A DNA stretch of 64,000 nucleotides from Flavobacterium sp. (GCF_004211145.1 NZ_SEBS01000011.1:62001-126000), one strand, 5' to 3'; numbered from the stretch's first letter, positions 28,711 through 38,296 are shown. Translations and numbers: made by a program. The notes: generated from the letters alone by a model not told the origin.

Positions 28711-30590
28711 ATCGCGAATTTTTTATCGATATCTTCCACACGCAACGTGATGAAAGTCGGTTTCCCGAAAGGTGAATTGTTGGCTTCCCTGCACGCGAAC
28801 AAGCCGTTCACAAGGTTTTCCTGTTCTTTGCCTGACAGGATCGTCCCTGTTTTTACCGCAAGACTTTTTGCCATCGATTTGGCAATGCAATCGTTCTGGC
28901 TGAAACTGTTCGACGGAATCCCGTCCTGCAAATCGGTGAGTAATTGTTCGAGCACAATCGAGATTTCGCTCTCGGCGACATTTATCGGCAGACCCGAAAT
29001 CACGACGTGATCGTGGTTGATCTCGCTGAACACGAAGCCCGTATTCTCAAGTGACGGCTGCAATTCCCGGATCAGGCTGATTTCCTGGGCCGAATAATAC
29101 ATGTTCAACGGAAACAGCAATTGCTGGCTCGACGCCTGGTGAACCGTCATGTTCGTGAGGAATTGTTCGTACAAAACGCGTTGGTGCGCGCGCTGCTGAT
29201 CCACGATCACCATGCCCGACTTGATTGGGTTGACGATGTATTTCCTATGAAGTTGGTAGGTTCGGTTTTCTTGTTGGATTTCAGATTCCTCGAAAAGCGA
29301 GGGCGCGACTTCTTCAGTCTCGTATTGGATATCTGCGATTTCCGTGAGCGTTTGTTGCGCCAACCCACTGAAACTCGATTCCGCATCGTTTTTTAATCCG
29401 ACGTACAGGCTTTCCCAACCTGCCGATTCGGTCTTGCGCTGGTGATGATGGTACGACGATGCCGCGCGCGCGGGTTTCGCTTCCCCGAACGGATTGAACG
29501 CCGCGTCAACCTCGATCACGGGCACGACGGCGTCGCGATCCTTGAATTCGTAAGGCGTGTCAAGAGCGGCATCGCGTTCGAAATCGAGAACCGGCGCCAC
29601 GTTGAACTGACCCAAACTGTGTTTCACCGACGCGCGCAAAATCGCATACAGCGCGTGTTCGTCGTCGAATTTTATTTCGGTCTTCGTCGGATGGATGTTG
29701 ATATCGATCGTGTGCGGCGGAACTTCAAGGTAAATGAAATACGACGGCTGGCAACCGTCCTTGAGCAAGCCTTCGTAAGCCGCCATGACCGCGTGGTGCA
29801 GATAGCCGCTCTTGATGAATCGGTCGTTCACGAAAAAGAATTGCTCGCCGCGATTTTTCTTGGCGAATTCGGGTTTTCCTGCAAATCCCTGCAACGAAAC
29901 GATGTCGGTTTCTTCGCCGAGCGGCACTAATTTTTCGTTCGTGCGGCCGCCAAAAACGTTCACGATGCGTTGCCTGATGTTCGACGCGGGCAAGTTGAAC
30001 ATTTCGCTTCCGTTGTGATACATCGCGAAACTGATGTTCGGATGAGCGAGTGCGACGCGTTGGAATTCGTCGATCACATGGCGGTATTCGACCGTGTCGG
30101 ACTTAAGGAAATTGCGTCGCGCCGGAATATTAAAAAATAGATTCTTGACTGAAAATGTGGTTCCTTTTGGCAGAACGGCGACATCCTGGGAAACGAATTT
30201 GCTGCCTTCGATGATCAAATGCGTGCCCAATTCTTCTGAATCCTGACGCGTTTTCATCTCGACGTGCGCGATCGCTGCGATCGACGCGAGTGCTTCCCCG
30301 CGGAAACCTTTCGTGCTGAGTGCGAACAAATCTTCGGCGTTGCGGATCTTCGAGGTCGCGTGGCGTTGGAAACACAAACGCGCGTCCTGCGGATTCATGC
30401 CCGCGCCGTTGTCGATAACCTGGACGAGTGTTTTTCCTGCGTCTTTGAGGATGAGTTTGATGTCGGTCGATTTCGCGTCGACGGCGTTCTCCAATAATTC
30501 CTTGACGACCGAGGCCGGCCGTTGTACGACTTCGCCTGCCGCAATCTGGTTGGCGACGTGGTCGGGAAGCAATTGGATGATACTGGACAT
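28707..30590 (-). CDS. mutL: DNA mismatch repair protein MutL, endonuclease-motif-less type
   Basis: 627 residues from MSSIIQLLPDHVANQIAAGE; an upstream in-frame start at 30611 would add seven unlikely residues. N-terminal GHKL ATPase: ENAVDA, DNGAGM, RHATSKI, STKGFRGEAL. The C-terminal dimerisation part has DQQRAHQRVLYE where endonuclease-type MutL has DQHA(x)2E(x)4E, and lacks the ACR/CPHGRP zinc-site motifs (here SPFGKP). It should coordinate MutS and downstream nucleases but probably not nick DNA itself. First gene of its operon. Confidence 0.95.
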   Translation of the reverse strand: MSSIIQLLPDHVANQIAAGEVVQRPASVVKELLENAVDAKSTDIKLILKDAGKTLVQVIDNGAGMNPQDARLCFQRHATSKIRNAEDLFALSTKGFRGEALASIAAIAHVEMKTRQDSEELGTHLIIEGSKFVSQDVAVLPKGTTFSVKNLFFNIPARRNFLKSDTVEYRHVIDEFQRVALAHPNISFAMYHNGSEMFNLPASNIRQRIVNVFGGRTNEKLVPLGEETDIVSLQGFAGKPEFAKKNRGEQFFFVNDRFIKSGYLHHAVMAAYEGLLKDGCQPSYFIYLEVPPHTIDINIHPTKTEIKFDDEHALYAILRASVKHSLGQFNVAPVLDFERDAALDTPYEFKDRDAVVPVIEVDAAFNPFGEAKPARAASSYHHHQRKTESAGWESLYVGLKNDAESSFSGLAQQTLTEIADIQYETEEVAPSLFEESEIQQENRTYQLHRKYIVNPIKSGMVIVDQQRAHQRVLYEQFLTNMTVHQASSQQLLFPLNMYYSAQEISLIRELQPSLENTGFVFSEINHDHVVISGLPINVAESEISIVLEQLLTDLQDGIPSNSFSQNDCIAKSMAKSLAVKTGTILSGKEQENLVNGLFACREANNSPFGKPTFITLRVEDIDKKFAI

Positions 30591-30749
30591 GGGATTTTTG
30601 AGTGGTTTCAAAGATACACAATTAACGTAAAAATCGTTGAATGGTACGTGAAGGGAATGGTAAAGTTTTGCACAATTTTGGGGTGTGAGGTGCAGGACTC
30701 AGGGCGAAAGGTGCAAACATCAATCAACCTGAAGTCCCAACTCAAACAA

Positions 30750-30850
30750 CTTCGTGTCTTCGTGCCTTCGTGGCAAAAAGCAGACGATTGCTTAGCTCGG
30801 ATCGCGGTTGATCTCTATTTTTTTTGCCACGAAGGCACGAAGACACGAAG
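30750..30850. repeat. perfect 30-bp inverted repeat (TTCGTGCC words)
   Basis: Arms 30750-30779 and 30821-30850 are exact reverse complements and are themselves made of the repeated word CTTCGTG; a 41-nt spacer separates them. It is in the 456-base gap upstream of mutL and downstream of ribH. The rest of the gap (30870-31001) holds a weaker mirrored pair, GGAACGCAGAT and ATCTGCGTTCC. I see no gene there. Confidence 0.75.
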
Positions 30851-31046
30851 ATTTAAACGCATGTATTTTTTTGGAACGCAGATGACGCTGAACAACGCAA
30901 ATGACACCGATTTGGACTGGCCAATGGAAAAAATGCTTTTATCGAACACTAAAAGAAATCCGCGAAAAATCAGCGCCTTTCCACCTAATCTGCGTTCCTA
31001 AGAAATCATTCCGTAAAAACCTGATTACCGAATCTATGTTACTAAC

Positions 31047-31565
31047 CTACTTAAATCCCATCTTAGAATTCTGCCCCGAAGTACGTCGGCGCAAATCAGC
31101 CATACGAATCGCCGTAACTGCCGCCTCGGTTCCTTTGTTGCCGTGAGCGCCGCCCGAGCGTTCGAGAGATTGCTGTTCGTTATTGTCGGTCAAGACACAG
31201 AAAATTACCGGAATTTCAGCTTTGACGTTCAGGTCTTTGATGCCTTGGGTCACACCTTCGCACACGAATTCGAAGTGCATGGTCTCGCCTTTTATGACAC
31301 AACCGATCGTGATGATCGCATCGACCGCGAGTTTTTGCTGCATGCGCGCGGCTCCGTAAATGAGTTCGAAGCTGCCGGGAACGTTCCAGCGCGTGATGTT
31401 CTCAGGTTTTACGCCCAGGTCGAGCAAGGTCGTTTCGGCACCATTGAAAAGGCCTTCGGTTACTTTCTCGTTCCACTCTGAAACAACAATCCCGAATGTG
31501 AAGTCTTTCGCATCCGGGAGTTGGTTCTTATCGTAATTTGATAAATTCTTGTTCGCTGTCGCCAT
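31047..31565 (-). CDS. ribH: 6,7-dimethyl-8-ribityllumazine synthase
   Basis: 172 residues, the usual size. FGIVVSEWNEKVTEGLFNGA at the start, PGSFELIYGA in the middle, and IGCVIKGETMHFEFVCEGVT with the catalytic histidine. It makes the direct precursor of riboflavin in the cytoplasm, normally as a 60-mer or pentamer. The TPR protein gene ends 1 nt before it, so the two are probably one transcript. Confidence 0.95.
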   Translation of the reverse strand: MATANKNLSNYDKNQLPDAKDFTFGIVVSEWNEKVTEGLFNGAETTLLDLGVKPENITRWNVPGSFELIYGAARMQQKLAVDAIITIGCVIKGETMHFEFVCEGVTQGIKDLNVKAEIPVIFCVLTDNNEQQSLERSGGAHGNKGTEAAVTAIRMADLRRRTSGQNSKMGFK

Positions 31566-31566
31566 A

Positions 31567-32358
31567 TTATTGGGCCAATCCGATGAGCGCGTCTACTTGA
31601 GAAGCCTCAGGAGATGCATCGTAATTGTCTTTGATGTCCTGGAAATATTTCAAAGCGTCTTCTTTCTTGCCCATTGCCAAAGCAGTTTTACCGGCTTTCA
31701 TCAAATACATCGGGGTCGTGAATTCGTTTTTGTTGCTTTCAGATGCTTTTACGTAATATTCAAGCGCTTCTTTCGGCTGGTTCTTTTGCGAGAACGCGTC
31801 GCCGGTCGCACCGATCGCCAATGTTGAAAGCACGACGTCTTTTGACTTGAACTTCTCAAGTGACGCGATGGCTTCAGAGTATTTTCCTGTGTTCAAATAC
31901 GAGATTCCGGCGTAGTAGTTCGCAAGGTTTCCGGCATCGGTTCCTGAATATTTGTCGGCGATTTCCTTGAAACCGTATTGACCTTCAGATCCGTTTAACG
32001 CCAACACGAAAAGCGAATCAGGCTTGATGCCGTCAACCGCTTTCTGGAAGTTTTGCTGCGCTACGAACATCGCCTCGGCAGCCGTGTCTTCTTTTGGCCC
32101 TGCGATGAATTTGTGGTAACAAACGTAACCCACGACTACAAGAGCGATCGCACCGACTACACCAAAGATGGCTTTTTGGTTTTTCTCAACCCAAGCCTCG
32201 GTTTTGTTGGCCGTTTCATCGAGCGTGTTGAAGACGCCGGCAGTCGTACTGTCCTTTTCGTCCACGTTTACGTCATCGATATACGCGCCGTCAAGCGTCG
32301 GATCTTTTTCTTCTTTCTCTTTTGGAGCCTTAAAACCTCTCTTATTATATGTTGCCAT
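31567..32358 (-). CDS. membrane-anchored TPR protein
   Basis: 263 residues. A charged cytoplasmic N-terminus (KAPKEKEEKDPTLD), one membrane helix (about 62-84, IFGVVGAIALVVVGYVCYH), and tetratricopeptide repeats in the periplasmic part (NLANYYAGISYLNTGKYSEAIASLEKF and others). The layout recalls YfgM of the SecYEG/BepA network, though a direct link cannot be shown. It is cotranscribed with ribH, a common arrangement in Flavobacteriia, and has a good promoter. Confidence 0.85.
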   Translation of the reverse strand: MATYNKRGFKAPKEKEEKDPTLDGAYIDDVNVDEKDSTTAGVFNTLDETANKTEAWVEKNQKAIFGVVGAIALVVVGYVCYHKFIAGPKEDTAAEAMFVAQQNFQKAVDGIKPDSLFVLALNGSEGQYGFKEIADKYSGTDAGNLANYYAGISYLNTGKYSEAIASLEKFKSKDVVLSTLAIGATGDAFSQKNQPKEALEYYVKASESNKNEFTTPMYLMKAGKTALAMGKKEDALKYFQDIKDNYDASPEASQVDALIGLAQ

Positions 32359-32380
32359 TTAGCTGTAAATTAATGCGGGG

Positions 32381-32409
32381 CAAAAATAAAATTTTTATTC
32401 AGAACCAAA
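32381..32409 (-). promoter_or_regulatory. promoter of the TPR-ribH transcript
   Basis: On the minus strand: TTTG (32409-32406), 17 nt, TATTTTTG (32388-32381), then 22 nt to the ATG. Both elements match the Bacteroidota consensus. Confidence 0.65.
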
Positions 32410-32479
32410 AGAGAAATCTTTGTATTTTTTCAATAATTTGCAGCCTCTTTAATTTGCCGCGTTCCCGCCGCTTTTGCCG

Positions 32480-33559
32480 ATGTACCTCAAGAAGATTTCA
32501 CTGCTCAATTACAAGAATTTCGACGACGCCCATTTTGAGTTCGACAGCAAGGTCAATTGCTTCGTCGGGCGAAACGGAGTCGGGAAAACCAACGTGCTCG
32601 ACGCGGTCTATCACCTGGCCTACGGACGCAGTTATTTCAACCCGATGGCGATGCAGAACATCCGTCACGGAGAGGAATTTTTCGTGATCGACGGTGAGTT
32701 CGAGAAGGCCGGACGCAGTGAAACCATCGTGTGCAGCCTCAAGAAAGGCCAGAAGAAAATCCTGAAACGCAACGGGAAAGTGTACGAGAAATTCTCGGAT
32801 CACATTGGATTCATACCGCTGGTCATCATCTCGCCTACCGATCGTGATTTGATCGTGGAAGGCAGCGAAGTCCGGAGAAGTTTTATCGACAGCGTGATTT
32901 CACAGCTCGATTCGACCTATTTGCAACAATTGATTCAATATCAGAAAATCCTTACACAACGAAATGCGCTTCTAAAGTATTTCGCCGCAAACCGAACGTT
33001 CGAACCCGATACGCTCGTGATCTACGACGAACAACTTGACGTGCTTGCCCAGCCGATCTTTGAGAAACGCCGCGATTTTGTCGATGAATTCGTGCCGATC
33101 TTCAACCAGTATCACCAAACGATCACCGATTCGGCCGAGAATGTCCAGATCGTCTACCACAGCCATCTCGCTCAAAACGGCATGATCGCGTTATTGAACG
33201 ACCACATTCAGCGCGATCGGGCGTTGCAATACACGTCGGTCGGCATCCATAAAGACGATCTGTCGTTTGAGATCGACAGCCATCCGATCAAGAAATTCGG
33301 ATCACAAGGCCAGCAAAAGTCGTTTTTGATCGCATTGAAATTGGCGCAGTTCGAATTCGTCCGAAAGCAATCGGGCGAAAAACCTATACTGTTATTCGAT
33401 GATATTTTCGACAAACTCGACGAGACGCGCGTGGCCAAGATCGTAGAGATGGTCAATAACGACGCGTTCGGGCAATTGTTCATATCGGACACGCATCCGC
33501 AACGCACTGAGGAAATCGTGAAGCAAACCCACCAGAGTTATAAAATGTTCACACTCTAG
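32480..33559 (+). CDS. recF: DNA replication and repair protein RecF
   Basis: 359 residues from the ATG at 32480; a TTG two codons earlier is less likely. Walker [10 protein letters not shown] at about 33-41, the YRS-like AYGRSYFN, and the C-terminal ABC signature region with [20 protein letters not shown], then [11 protein letters not shown] (Walker B) and LFISDTHP. It loads RecA at gaps. It converges on the next gene with no spacer. Confidence 0.94.
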   Translation: MYLKKISLLNYKNFDDAHFEFDSKVNCFVGRNGVGKTNVLDAVYHLAYGRSYFNPMAMQNIRHGEEFFVIDGEFEKAGRSETIVCSLKKGQKKILKRNGKVYEKFSDHIGFIPLVIISPTDRDLIVEGSEVRRSFIDSVISQLDSTYLQQLIQYQKILTQRNALLKYFAANRTFEPDTLVIYDEQLDVLAQPIFEKRRDFVDEFVPIFNQYHQTITDSAENVQIVYHSHLAQNGMIALLNDHIQRDRALQYTSVGIHKDDLSFEIDSHPIKKFGSQGQQKSFLIALKLAQFEFVRKQSGEKPILLFDDIFDKLDETRVAKIVEMVNNDAFGQLFISDTHPQRTEEIVKQTHQSYKMFTL

Positions 33560-34474
33560 TCAAGGCAATTGTAGTTTCACGACTTTGACCGTCATCGTCG
33601 CATCCCCGATGTTTTCAAGTTCGACGTAAGCGACGTAAAAATCATCGCCGATTGCAGCGATGCTCCTGATCGAAATATTTTGCAAATCCAAAGAAATTGG
33701 CGTGTCGACAAAGGTTGCCGATTGCGTGTCGTAAATTCCGATGAACGCGCCGCTTCCATCTGAAAATTTATTTCCGGCCAATAAAATCTGTCCGCCGTAA
33801 CTTGCGGAAAATGTTTCGAATGCAGCGAATGGTAACGTATTTTGGCTCCAGGAATTATCGTTTGTGTCGTATATAAAAATGGAATCGAATATTTCAAAAC
33901 CATCGTTAGCGTTGCCCGAGTGACCTCCGAACAAGTAAATTTTTTCCTGCCTAAAACACGAGGCCGAGCCAGTTCTCCACAAATTCCAGTTGTCATTTTG
34001 CAAATCCGGCTCGCCTGTCGTCAGGTCAAACGTCGCCCATGATTCATAGCCGAATACATAAAAAATATTCGTTCCGTCACTTACCGGGCTATTCGCACCG
34101 ATGGAGCCGATGCCGGGCCCGAAAACTTCGACTTGCGCTAAATCGAGGCTGGCGCGGTACATTACATTGCCGACCGAATATACGTAATCTCCCAGGATCA
34201 CGAGTTTTCGGCCTTCGGACAAATCGGGATGAACAACTGTCGTTTGGCTTCCCGATTGAAGATTGAACCTCGTGAGATTTTCATTTAAACCGTTGTCGGC
34301 CGAATAAGTGACGTAAAGCGAATTGCCGTCAGGAGCCGCAATCATGTCGAGATTTATGGAATCGACTTCAAACGAAAAAACCTCATCGGCCGTATTTTGA
34401 AAAGGCGTTTCGGAATCATCCTGAGCGCACGAATACAGCGCAAAACTCATAAATAGGCAAAACAGGTATCTCAT
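33560..34474 (-). CDS. Kelch-like lipoprotein of unknown function
   Basis: 304 residues. Lipobox ALYSC in MRYLFCLFMSFALYSCAQDD. Mature part contains Kelch-like segments, for example KIYLFGGHSGNANDGFEIFD and SIFIYDTNDNSWSQNTLPFA, spaced as beta-propeller blades. I see no catalytic motif. It converges on recF with no gap. Role unknown; probably surface or periplasmic. Confidence 0.7.
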   Translation of the reverse strand: MRYLFCLFMSFALYSCAQDDSETPFQNTADEVFSFEVDSINLDMIAAPDGNSLYVTYSADNGLNENLTRFNLQSGSQTTVVHPDLSEGRKLVILGDYVYSVGNVMYRASLDLAQVEVFGPGIGSIGANSPVSDGTNIFYVFGYESWATFDLTTGEPDLQNDNWNLWRTGSASCFRQEKIYLFGGHSGNANDGFEIFDSIFIYDTNDNSWSQNTLPFAAFETFSASYGGQILLAGNKFSDGSGAFIGIYDTQSATFVDTPISLDLQNISIRSIAAIGDDFYVAYVELENIGDATMTVKVVKLQLP

Positions 34475-34576
34475 AAAGTCAGGTTTTGTAATGGAACAAC
34501 TACGAACACATTCTCCCTACCCGACATTTTCATTTCTATAAAAAGCCGTACTTTAGCGCTACTTTTTACATTGAAA

Positions 34577-35281
34577 ATGAGAACACAAATCCTCGCGCTG
34601 TTTGCTTGGTCATTCCTTTTCGCTTCGTGCCAAGGACAGACCCCTACAGCAGTCAAAACCGTTGCTCCCGCTGATTTCGCACAACAGATCAAGAACAATC
34701 CGAATGCCCAAATTTTGGATGTTCGCACGCCCGACGAATTCCAGGGCGGCCATCTCGACAATGCGACAAACATCGATTGGTATGAAAAAGAAGCGTTCGA
34801 CAAGAAAGTCGCATCACTCGACAAGAATAAACCCGTTTTCGTGTATTGCATGGCCGGAAGCCGTTCGCACCGCGCCGCAGGAAAACTCCACGACTTGGGA
34901 TTCACGCAGATTTACGACCTCGACGGCGGCATCGTGAAATGGAACGCGGCCGGATTATCGGGCGAAAAGGAATCCGAGAAAATCATCGGGATGTGTTCGC
35001 AGGAATATGGCGATCTGATCAAATCGGACAAAAAAGTATTGATCGATTTCTACGCGCCGTGGTGCGAGCCGTGCAAGAAAATGGCGCCTTACTTGGCTAA
35101 AATGGCCGATGAAGACAAAGACATAAAAATCGTAAAACTCAACGCCGACGAACACAAGACGCTCATGAAGGAAATGAAAATCGATGCGCTCCCGACGCTT
35201 CTTCTTTACGTCGACGGCAAGCAAACCTGGACGCATTCGGGCTTCATCAGCGAACAAGACCTTAAAACCCAGATCAAATGA
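34577..35281 (+). CDS. rhodanese-thioredoxin fusion lipoprotein
   Basis: 234 residues from the ATG at 34577; a TTG two codons earlier is less likely. Lipobox SFLFASC. Rhodanese domain at about 30-125 with active cysteine in VYCMAGSRSHRA, then a thioredoxin domain at about 130-234 with the active site APWCEPCKK and the cis-proline in DALPT. Likely handles sulfur transfer and thiol reduction in the periplasm or on the outer membrane. Overlaps the next gene by 4 bp. Confidence 0.88.
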   Translation: MRTQILALFAWSFLFASCQGQTPTAVKTVAPADFAQQIKNNPNAQILDVRTPDEFQGGHLDNATNIDWYEKEAFDKKVASLDKNKPVFVYCMAGSRSHRAAGKLHDLGFTQIYDLDGGIVKWNAAGLSGEKESEKIIGMCSQEYGDLIKSDKKVLIDFYAPWCEPCKKMAPYLAKMADEDKDIKIVKLNADEHKTLMKEMKIDALPTLLLYVDGKQTWTHSGFISEQDLKTQIK

Positions 35282-35946
35282 TTGCAAAGGAAAGCCTGCA
35301 ATTCCTGGACGATTTGCGCAAAAACAACAACCGCGACTGGTTTTTGGCCAACAAGAAACGGTACGAAACATACAAGGAAAATTATCACGCGTTGGTGTCG
35401 GATTTCATAAAAGTCATGTCGACCTACGATGAAAAACTCGAATCGCTCGCAGTGAAAGATTGCAAGTTCCGCATCAATCGCGACATCAGGTTCAGCAAGG
35501 ACAAATCGCCCTACAAATCGCACATGGGAATTTGGATGTCGCCGGGCCAGAAAAACACGAACCTCGCAGGATATTACATTCACATCGAACCCGGAAAGAG
35601 TTTCATCGCGGGTGGAAAATGGCAACCCGAAGCCGCGGATTTAAAGAAGATCCGAAAGGAAATCGAATTCTTCCACGACGATTTGGATGTAATTTTCGCC
35701 GATAAAAATTTCAAATCGGAGTTCGACGGTTTCGATACCGAAGATTCACTGAAAACAGCCCCGAAAGGTTTTGAAAAAGACCACGAAGCGATACATCATT
35801 TGAAATTAAAATCGTTCATCGTAACCAAATGCATCGACGATAAAGAATTGACCAACAAAAATTTCGTGCAAAAAATGTCGGCGAAACTCGCACTGATCAA
35901 ACCCGTCAACGATTTCCTGAACCGCGCCTTAACCACTTCAGAATAA
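35278..35946 (+). CDS. DUF2461 domain protein
   Basis: 222 residues. The family signatures are present: ESLQFLDDLRKNNNRDWFLA, FRINRDIRFSKDKSPYK and GYYIHIEPGKSFIAGGKWQP. No signal peptide; function unknown. It overlaps the rhodanese gene (ATGA) and the murB start (TAATG), so the three are translationally coupled. Confidence 0.9.
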   Translation: MIAKESLQFLDDLRKNNNRDWFLANKKRYETYKENYHALVSDFIKVMSTYDEKLESLAVKDCKFRINRDIRFSKDKSPYKSHMGIWMSPGQKNTNLAGYYIHIEPGKSFIAGGKWQPEAADLKKIRKEIEFFHDDLDVIFADKNFKSEFDGFDTEDSLKTAPKGFEKDHEAIHHLKLKSFIVTKCIDDKELTNKNFVQKMSAKLALIKPVNDFLNRALTTSE

Positions 35947-36959
35947 TGCAGCTTATCCCCGATTTTTCGCTTAAAAAATTCAACACGTTCGGCATCGACG
36001 CCAAAGCCCGACAATTCGTGGCCGTGCATTCGCTTGAGGAATTGAAGCATGTTTTGGAAACGCATCGGCTCGAGAACAAATTCATTTTGGGCGGCGGCAG
36101 TAATATGTTGCTCACGAAAGACATTGACGCGCTTGTAATTCACGTCGATTTGAAAGGAAAAAAAGTGCTCAGCGAAGACGAACATCATGTTCTCGTGGAA
36201 TCCCAGGCGGGCGAGAGCTGGCATGAATTCGTGCTTTGGGCGATCTCACAGGATTTCGGCGGGCTCGAAAACATGTCGCTGATTCCCGGAAACGTGGGCA
36301 CGACACCGATCCAAAACATCGGAGCTTATGGAGCCGAAATAAAGGACACGTTCGTGAGTTGCGACGCGATGAATATCGAAACCCAGCAAATGCGCACGTT
36401 TACGAAGGACGAATGTGAGTTCGGGTATCGTGAAAGCGTGTTCAAGAATATTGAGAAAGACAAATACATCATCACGTCGGTCGTGTTCCGACTCACGAAA
36501 AAACACCATAAAATCAATACGGGTTATGGCGACATCATCAAGAATCTCGCCGACCGAAACATCGAAAAACCGACGATCAAAGACGTAAGCGACGCCGTGA
36601 TCGCGATCCGGAAAAGCAAACTGCCCGACCCGAACGAACTCGGCAACAGCGGCAGTTTCTTTAAAAATCCCGTCGTGCCGAGATCGCTTTACGAAAAGGC
36701 GCATGCCGAATTTCCGGAAATGCCGCATTATGTAGTATCCGAAACCGAAGTGAAAGTTCCTGCGGGCTGGCTTATCGAACAAGCCGGATTCAAAGGGAAA
36801 CGTTTCGGCGATGCGGGCGTTCATAAGAATCAGGCTTTGGTCCTGGTGAATTACGGAAACGCGACGGGCGCCGAGATCTTGGCCGTTTCGAAAATGGTTC
36901 AGGATGCGGTTTTGGAGAAGTTTGGGATTTGGATTGAGGCGGAGGTTAATGTTGTTTGA
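35946..36959 (+). CDS. murB: UDP-N-acetylmuramate dehydrogenase
   Basis: 337 residues, type I (E. coli-like) length. FAD-binding FILGGGSNMLLT, SLIPGNVGTTPIQNIGAYGAE, the catalytic serine region NSGSFFKNP and a C-terminal WLIEQAGFKGKRFGDAGVH. It reduces UDP-GlcNAc-enolpyruvate to UDP-MurNAc in peptidoglycan synthesis. Confidence 0.96.
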   Translation: MQLIPDFSLKKFNTFGIDAKARQFVAVHSLEELKHVLETHRLENKFILGGGSNMLLTKDIDALVIHVDLKGKKVLSEDEHHVLVESQAGESWHEFVLWAISQDFGGLENMSLIPGNVGTTPIQNIGAYGAEIKDTFVSCDAMNIETQQMRTFTKDECEFGYRESVFKNIEKDKYIITSVVFRLTKKHHKINTGYGDIIKNLADRNIEKPTIKDVSDAVIAIRKSKLPDPNELGNSGSFFKNPVVPRSLYEKAHAEFPEMPHYVVSETEVKVPAGWLIEQAGFKGKRFGDAGVHKNQALVLVNYGNATGAEILAVSKMVQDAVLEKFGIWIEAEVNVV

Positions 36960-37160
36960 TTGATTCATTGTTGATTTGATTGATTGTTGATTTGTTGATT
37001 TGTTGATTTGTTGATTTGTTGATTTGAGTTCGTGTCTGCCGTGGGCGATTGTTTGTTTGATGTTGATTTGTTGATTTGTTGATTTGAGTTCGTGTCTGCC
37101 GTGGCTGTGTGTTTGTTTAATTGGGTTCGTGTCTGCCGTGGGTGATTGTTTGTTTCTGAG
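36960..37160. repeat. tandem repeats after murB
   Basis: Starts with about seven copies of TTGATTTG-like words, then two near-identical 60-bp units at 37021-37080 and 37081-37140 and a third partial copy, each containing GAGTTCGTGTCTGCCGTGG and GATTGTTTGTTTG. No gene is seen in this 285-base gap; long minus-strand frames across it are only repeat readings. Confidence 0.75.
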
Positions 37161-37244
37161 GTGCTGAAGTTTCACTAATCTGGATTATTAAGACGAAAAT
37201 GAGCGAAATTGTCGTATCTTGAATACGATTCAAAATCCCACGTC

Positions 37245-37607
37245 ATGAAAATATTCGATTCCAGGTTGCATGGTTCAGTTGATTACGCGGTTGTCGCGTT
37301 CTTGTTTATTTCCCCTTACTTTTTTGGTTCGCCTGAAAAAACGGCTTTGTTCACGTACGTACTTGGTGGAATCCATTTGGCATTGACGTTGTTTACGAAT
37401 TTCGAGCTTGGATTTTGGAAGGTGATTCCGTTTCGGGTTCATGGACTGATCGAACTCGTGGTCGCATTTGCGCTGTTCGGCGTCGCGTATTATTTGGGCG
37501 GCATCGAGGGCGATTTACCCAAGTATTTTTATTCGGCGTTCGGATTGGCGGTTTTGCTGGTTTGGTTGCTTACCGATTATAAATCAACGAAGTCGTCGGG
37601 ATATTGA
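37245..37607 (+). CDS. small four-helix membrane protein
   Basis: 120 residues from MKIFDSRLHGSVDYAVVAFL; an earlier in-frame start at 37209 adds a charged stretch with no sign of coding. Four membrane helices fill the protein (YAVVAFLFISPYFFG, TYVLGGIHLALTLFTN, HGLIELVVAFALFGVAYYLG, YSAFGLAVLLVWLLTDY). The pattern resembles small conserved SPW-repeat-like membrane proteins. Function unknown. Confidence 0.75.
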   Translation: MKIFDSRLHGSVDYAVVAFLFISPYFFGSPEKTALFTYVLGGIHLALTLFTNFELGFWKVIPFRVHGLIELVVAFALFGVAYYLGGIEGDLPKYFYSAFGLAVLLVWLLTDYKSTKSSGY

Positions 37608-37678
37608 TTACATTTGGGTTATTCGTACCAGCAGAAATGCAATCGGAAATTGTTTAAAAAACTGTAAAAACCATCATT

Positions 37679-38059
37679 ATGAAAAAATTTACATTCTTGT
37701 TTGTGCTTACGTTGACGTCATATTTTTGTCAAGCACAATTTCAGTCACAAAATCCTGAATTGTTGTTGAACAAAGAAGTAAGGCTTACGTCTTTATCGCC
37801 GACGCTTCAAAAATTTAGCAATAAAGGCGCAGACAAAGCTCAAACGAACGCAACAGGAAAAACATTTGCACATTCGGCGGTCGTCGGAAAAACATTTAAA
37901 GTCGTGGAAGTTGCTCCGTATGAAAAATACGGCACTACGAAATTTAAACTCAAACTTGAAAGCGCCGAGCACGGAACCTATTATTACGACTATGATCCAA
38001 AATACAACCGCGAGTTCGTGCTTGAAATAATTGGTGATTTGGAATTGACCGCAAAATAA
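37679..38059 (+). CDS. small secreted protein, unknown
   Basis: 126 residues. Signal peptide MKKFTFLFVLTLTSYFCQAQ, then a small beta-rich domain with EVRLTSLSPTLQKFSNK, GKTFKVVEVAPYEKYGTTKF and EHGTYYYDYDPKYNREFVLE. No lipobox and no sorting domain. I do not recognise the family. Confidence 0.65.
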   Translation: MKKFTFLFVLTLTSYFCQAQFQSQNPELLLNKEVRLTSLSPTLQKFSNKGADKAQTNATGKTFAHSAVVGKTFKVVEVAPYEKYGTTKFKLKLESAEHGTYYYDYDPKYNREFVLEIIGDLELTAK

Positions 38060-38153
38060 AAATGGACGAAACTCCGAACGGTTGACGTATTCGACTTCTT
38101 CCTATCGTCAAAATTCGTGTTCCGACCCTAAAATCGACATACGAAACGCGAAT

Positions 38154-38296
38154 CCTAGCCCCGATGGAAGCGGCAGCCCCGACGTTTGCGAAGCGATTTT
38201 TTACCGCCGTTTGGCAGCGACCGAAGGAAGCTCGCCGAACAAGTGTAAAAAACGATTTGCGGACAAGGGCTACAGCGCACAGCGGGATTAGGCTCC
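38154..38296 (+). repeat. structured intergenic repeat, copy C
   Basis: Ends CCTAGCCCCGATGGAAGCG and GCACAGCGGGATTAGGCTCC, which form an outer stem (CCTAG with TTAGG, CCCG with CGGG). Inside, GCGAAGCGATTTTTTAC pairs with GTAAAAAACGATTTGC. The loop motif is GCGACCGAAGGAAGC. This is the clearest of the three copies (others at 3384 and 19804). It lies in a 390-base gap that holds no other gene. Confidence 0.65.

Noticed and set aside
36246..37175. Minus-strand frame of 309 codons across the murB 3' half and the repeats
   Set aside because: Antisense to murB and, at its N-terminus, a reading of the TTGATTTG repeats (NQQIN-type peptide); no independent coding sign.
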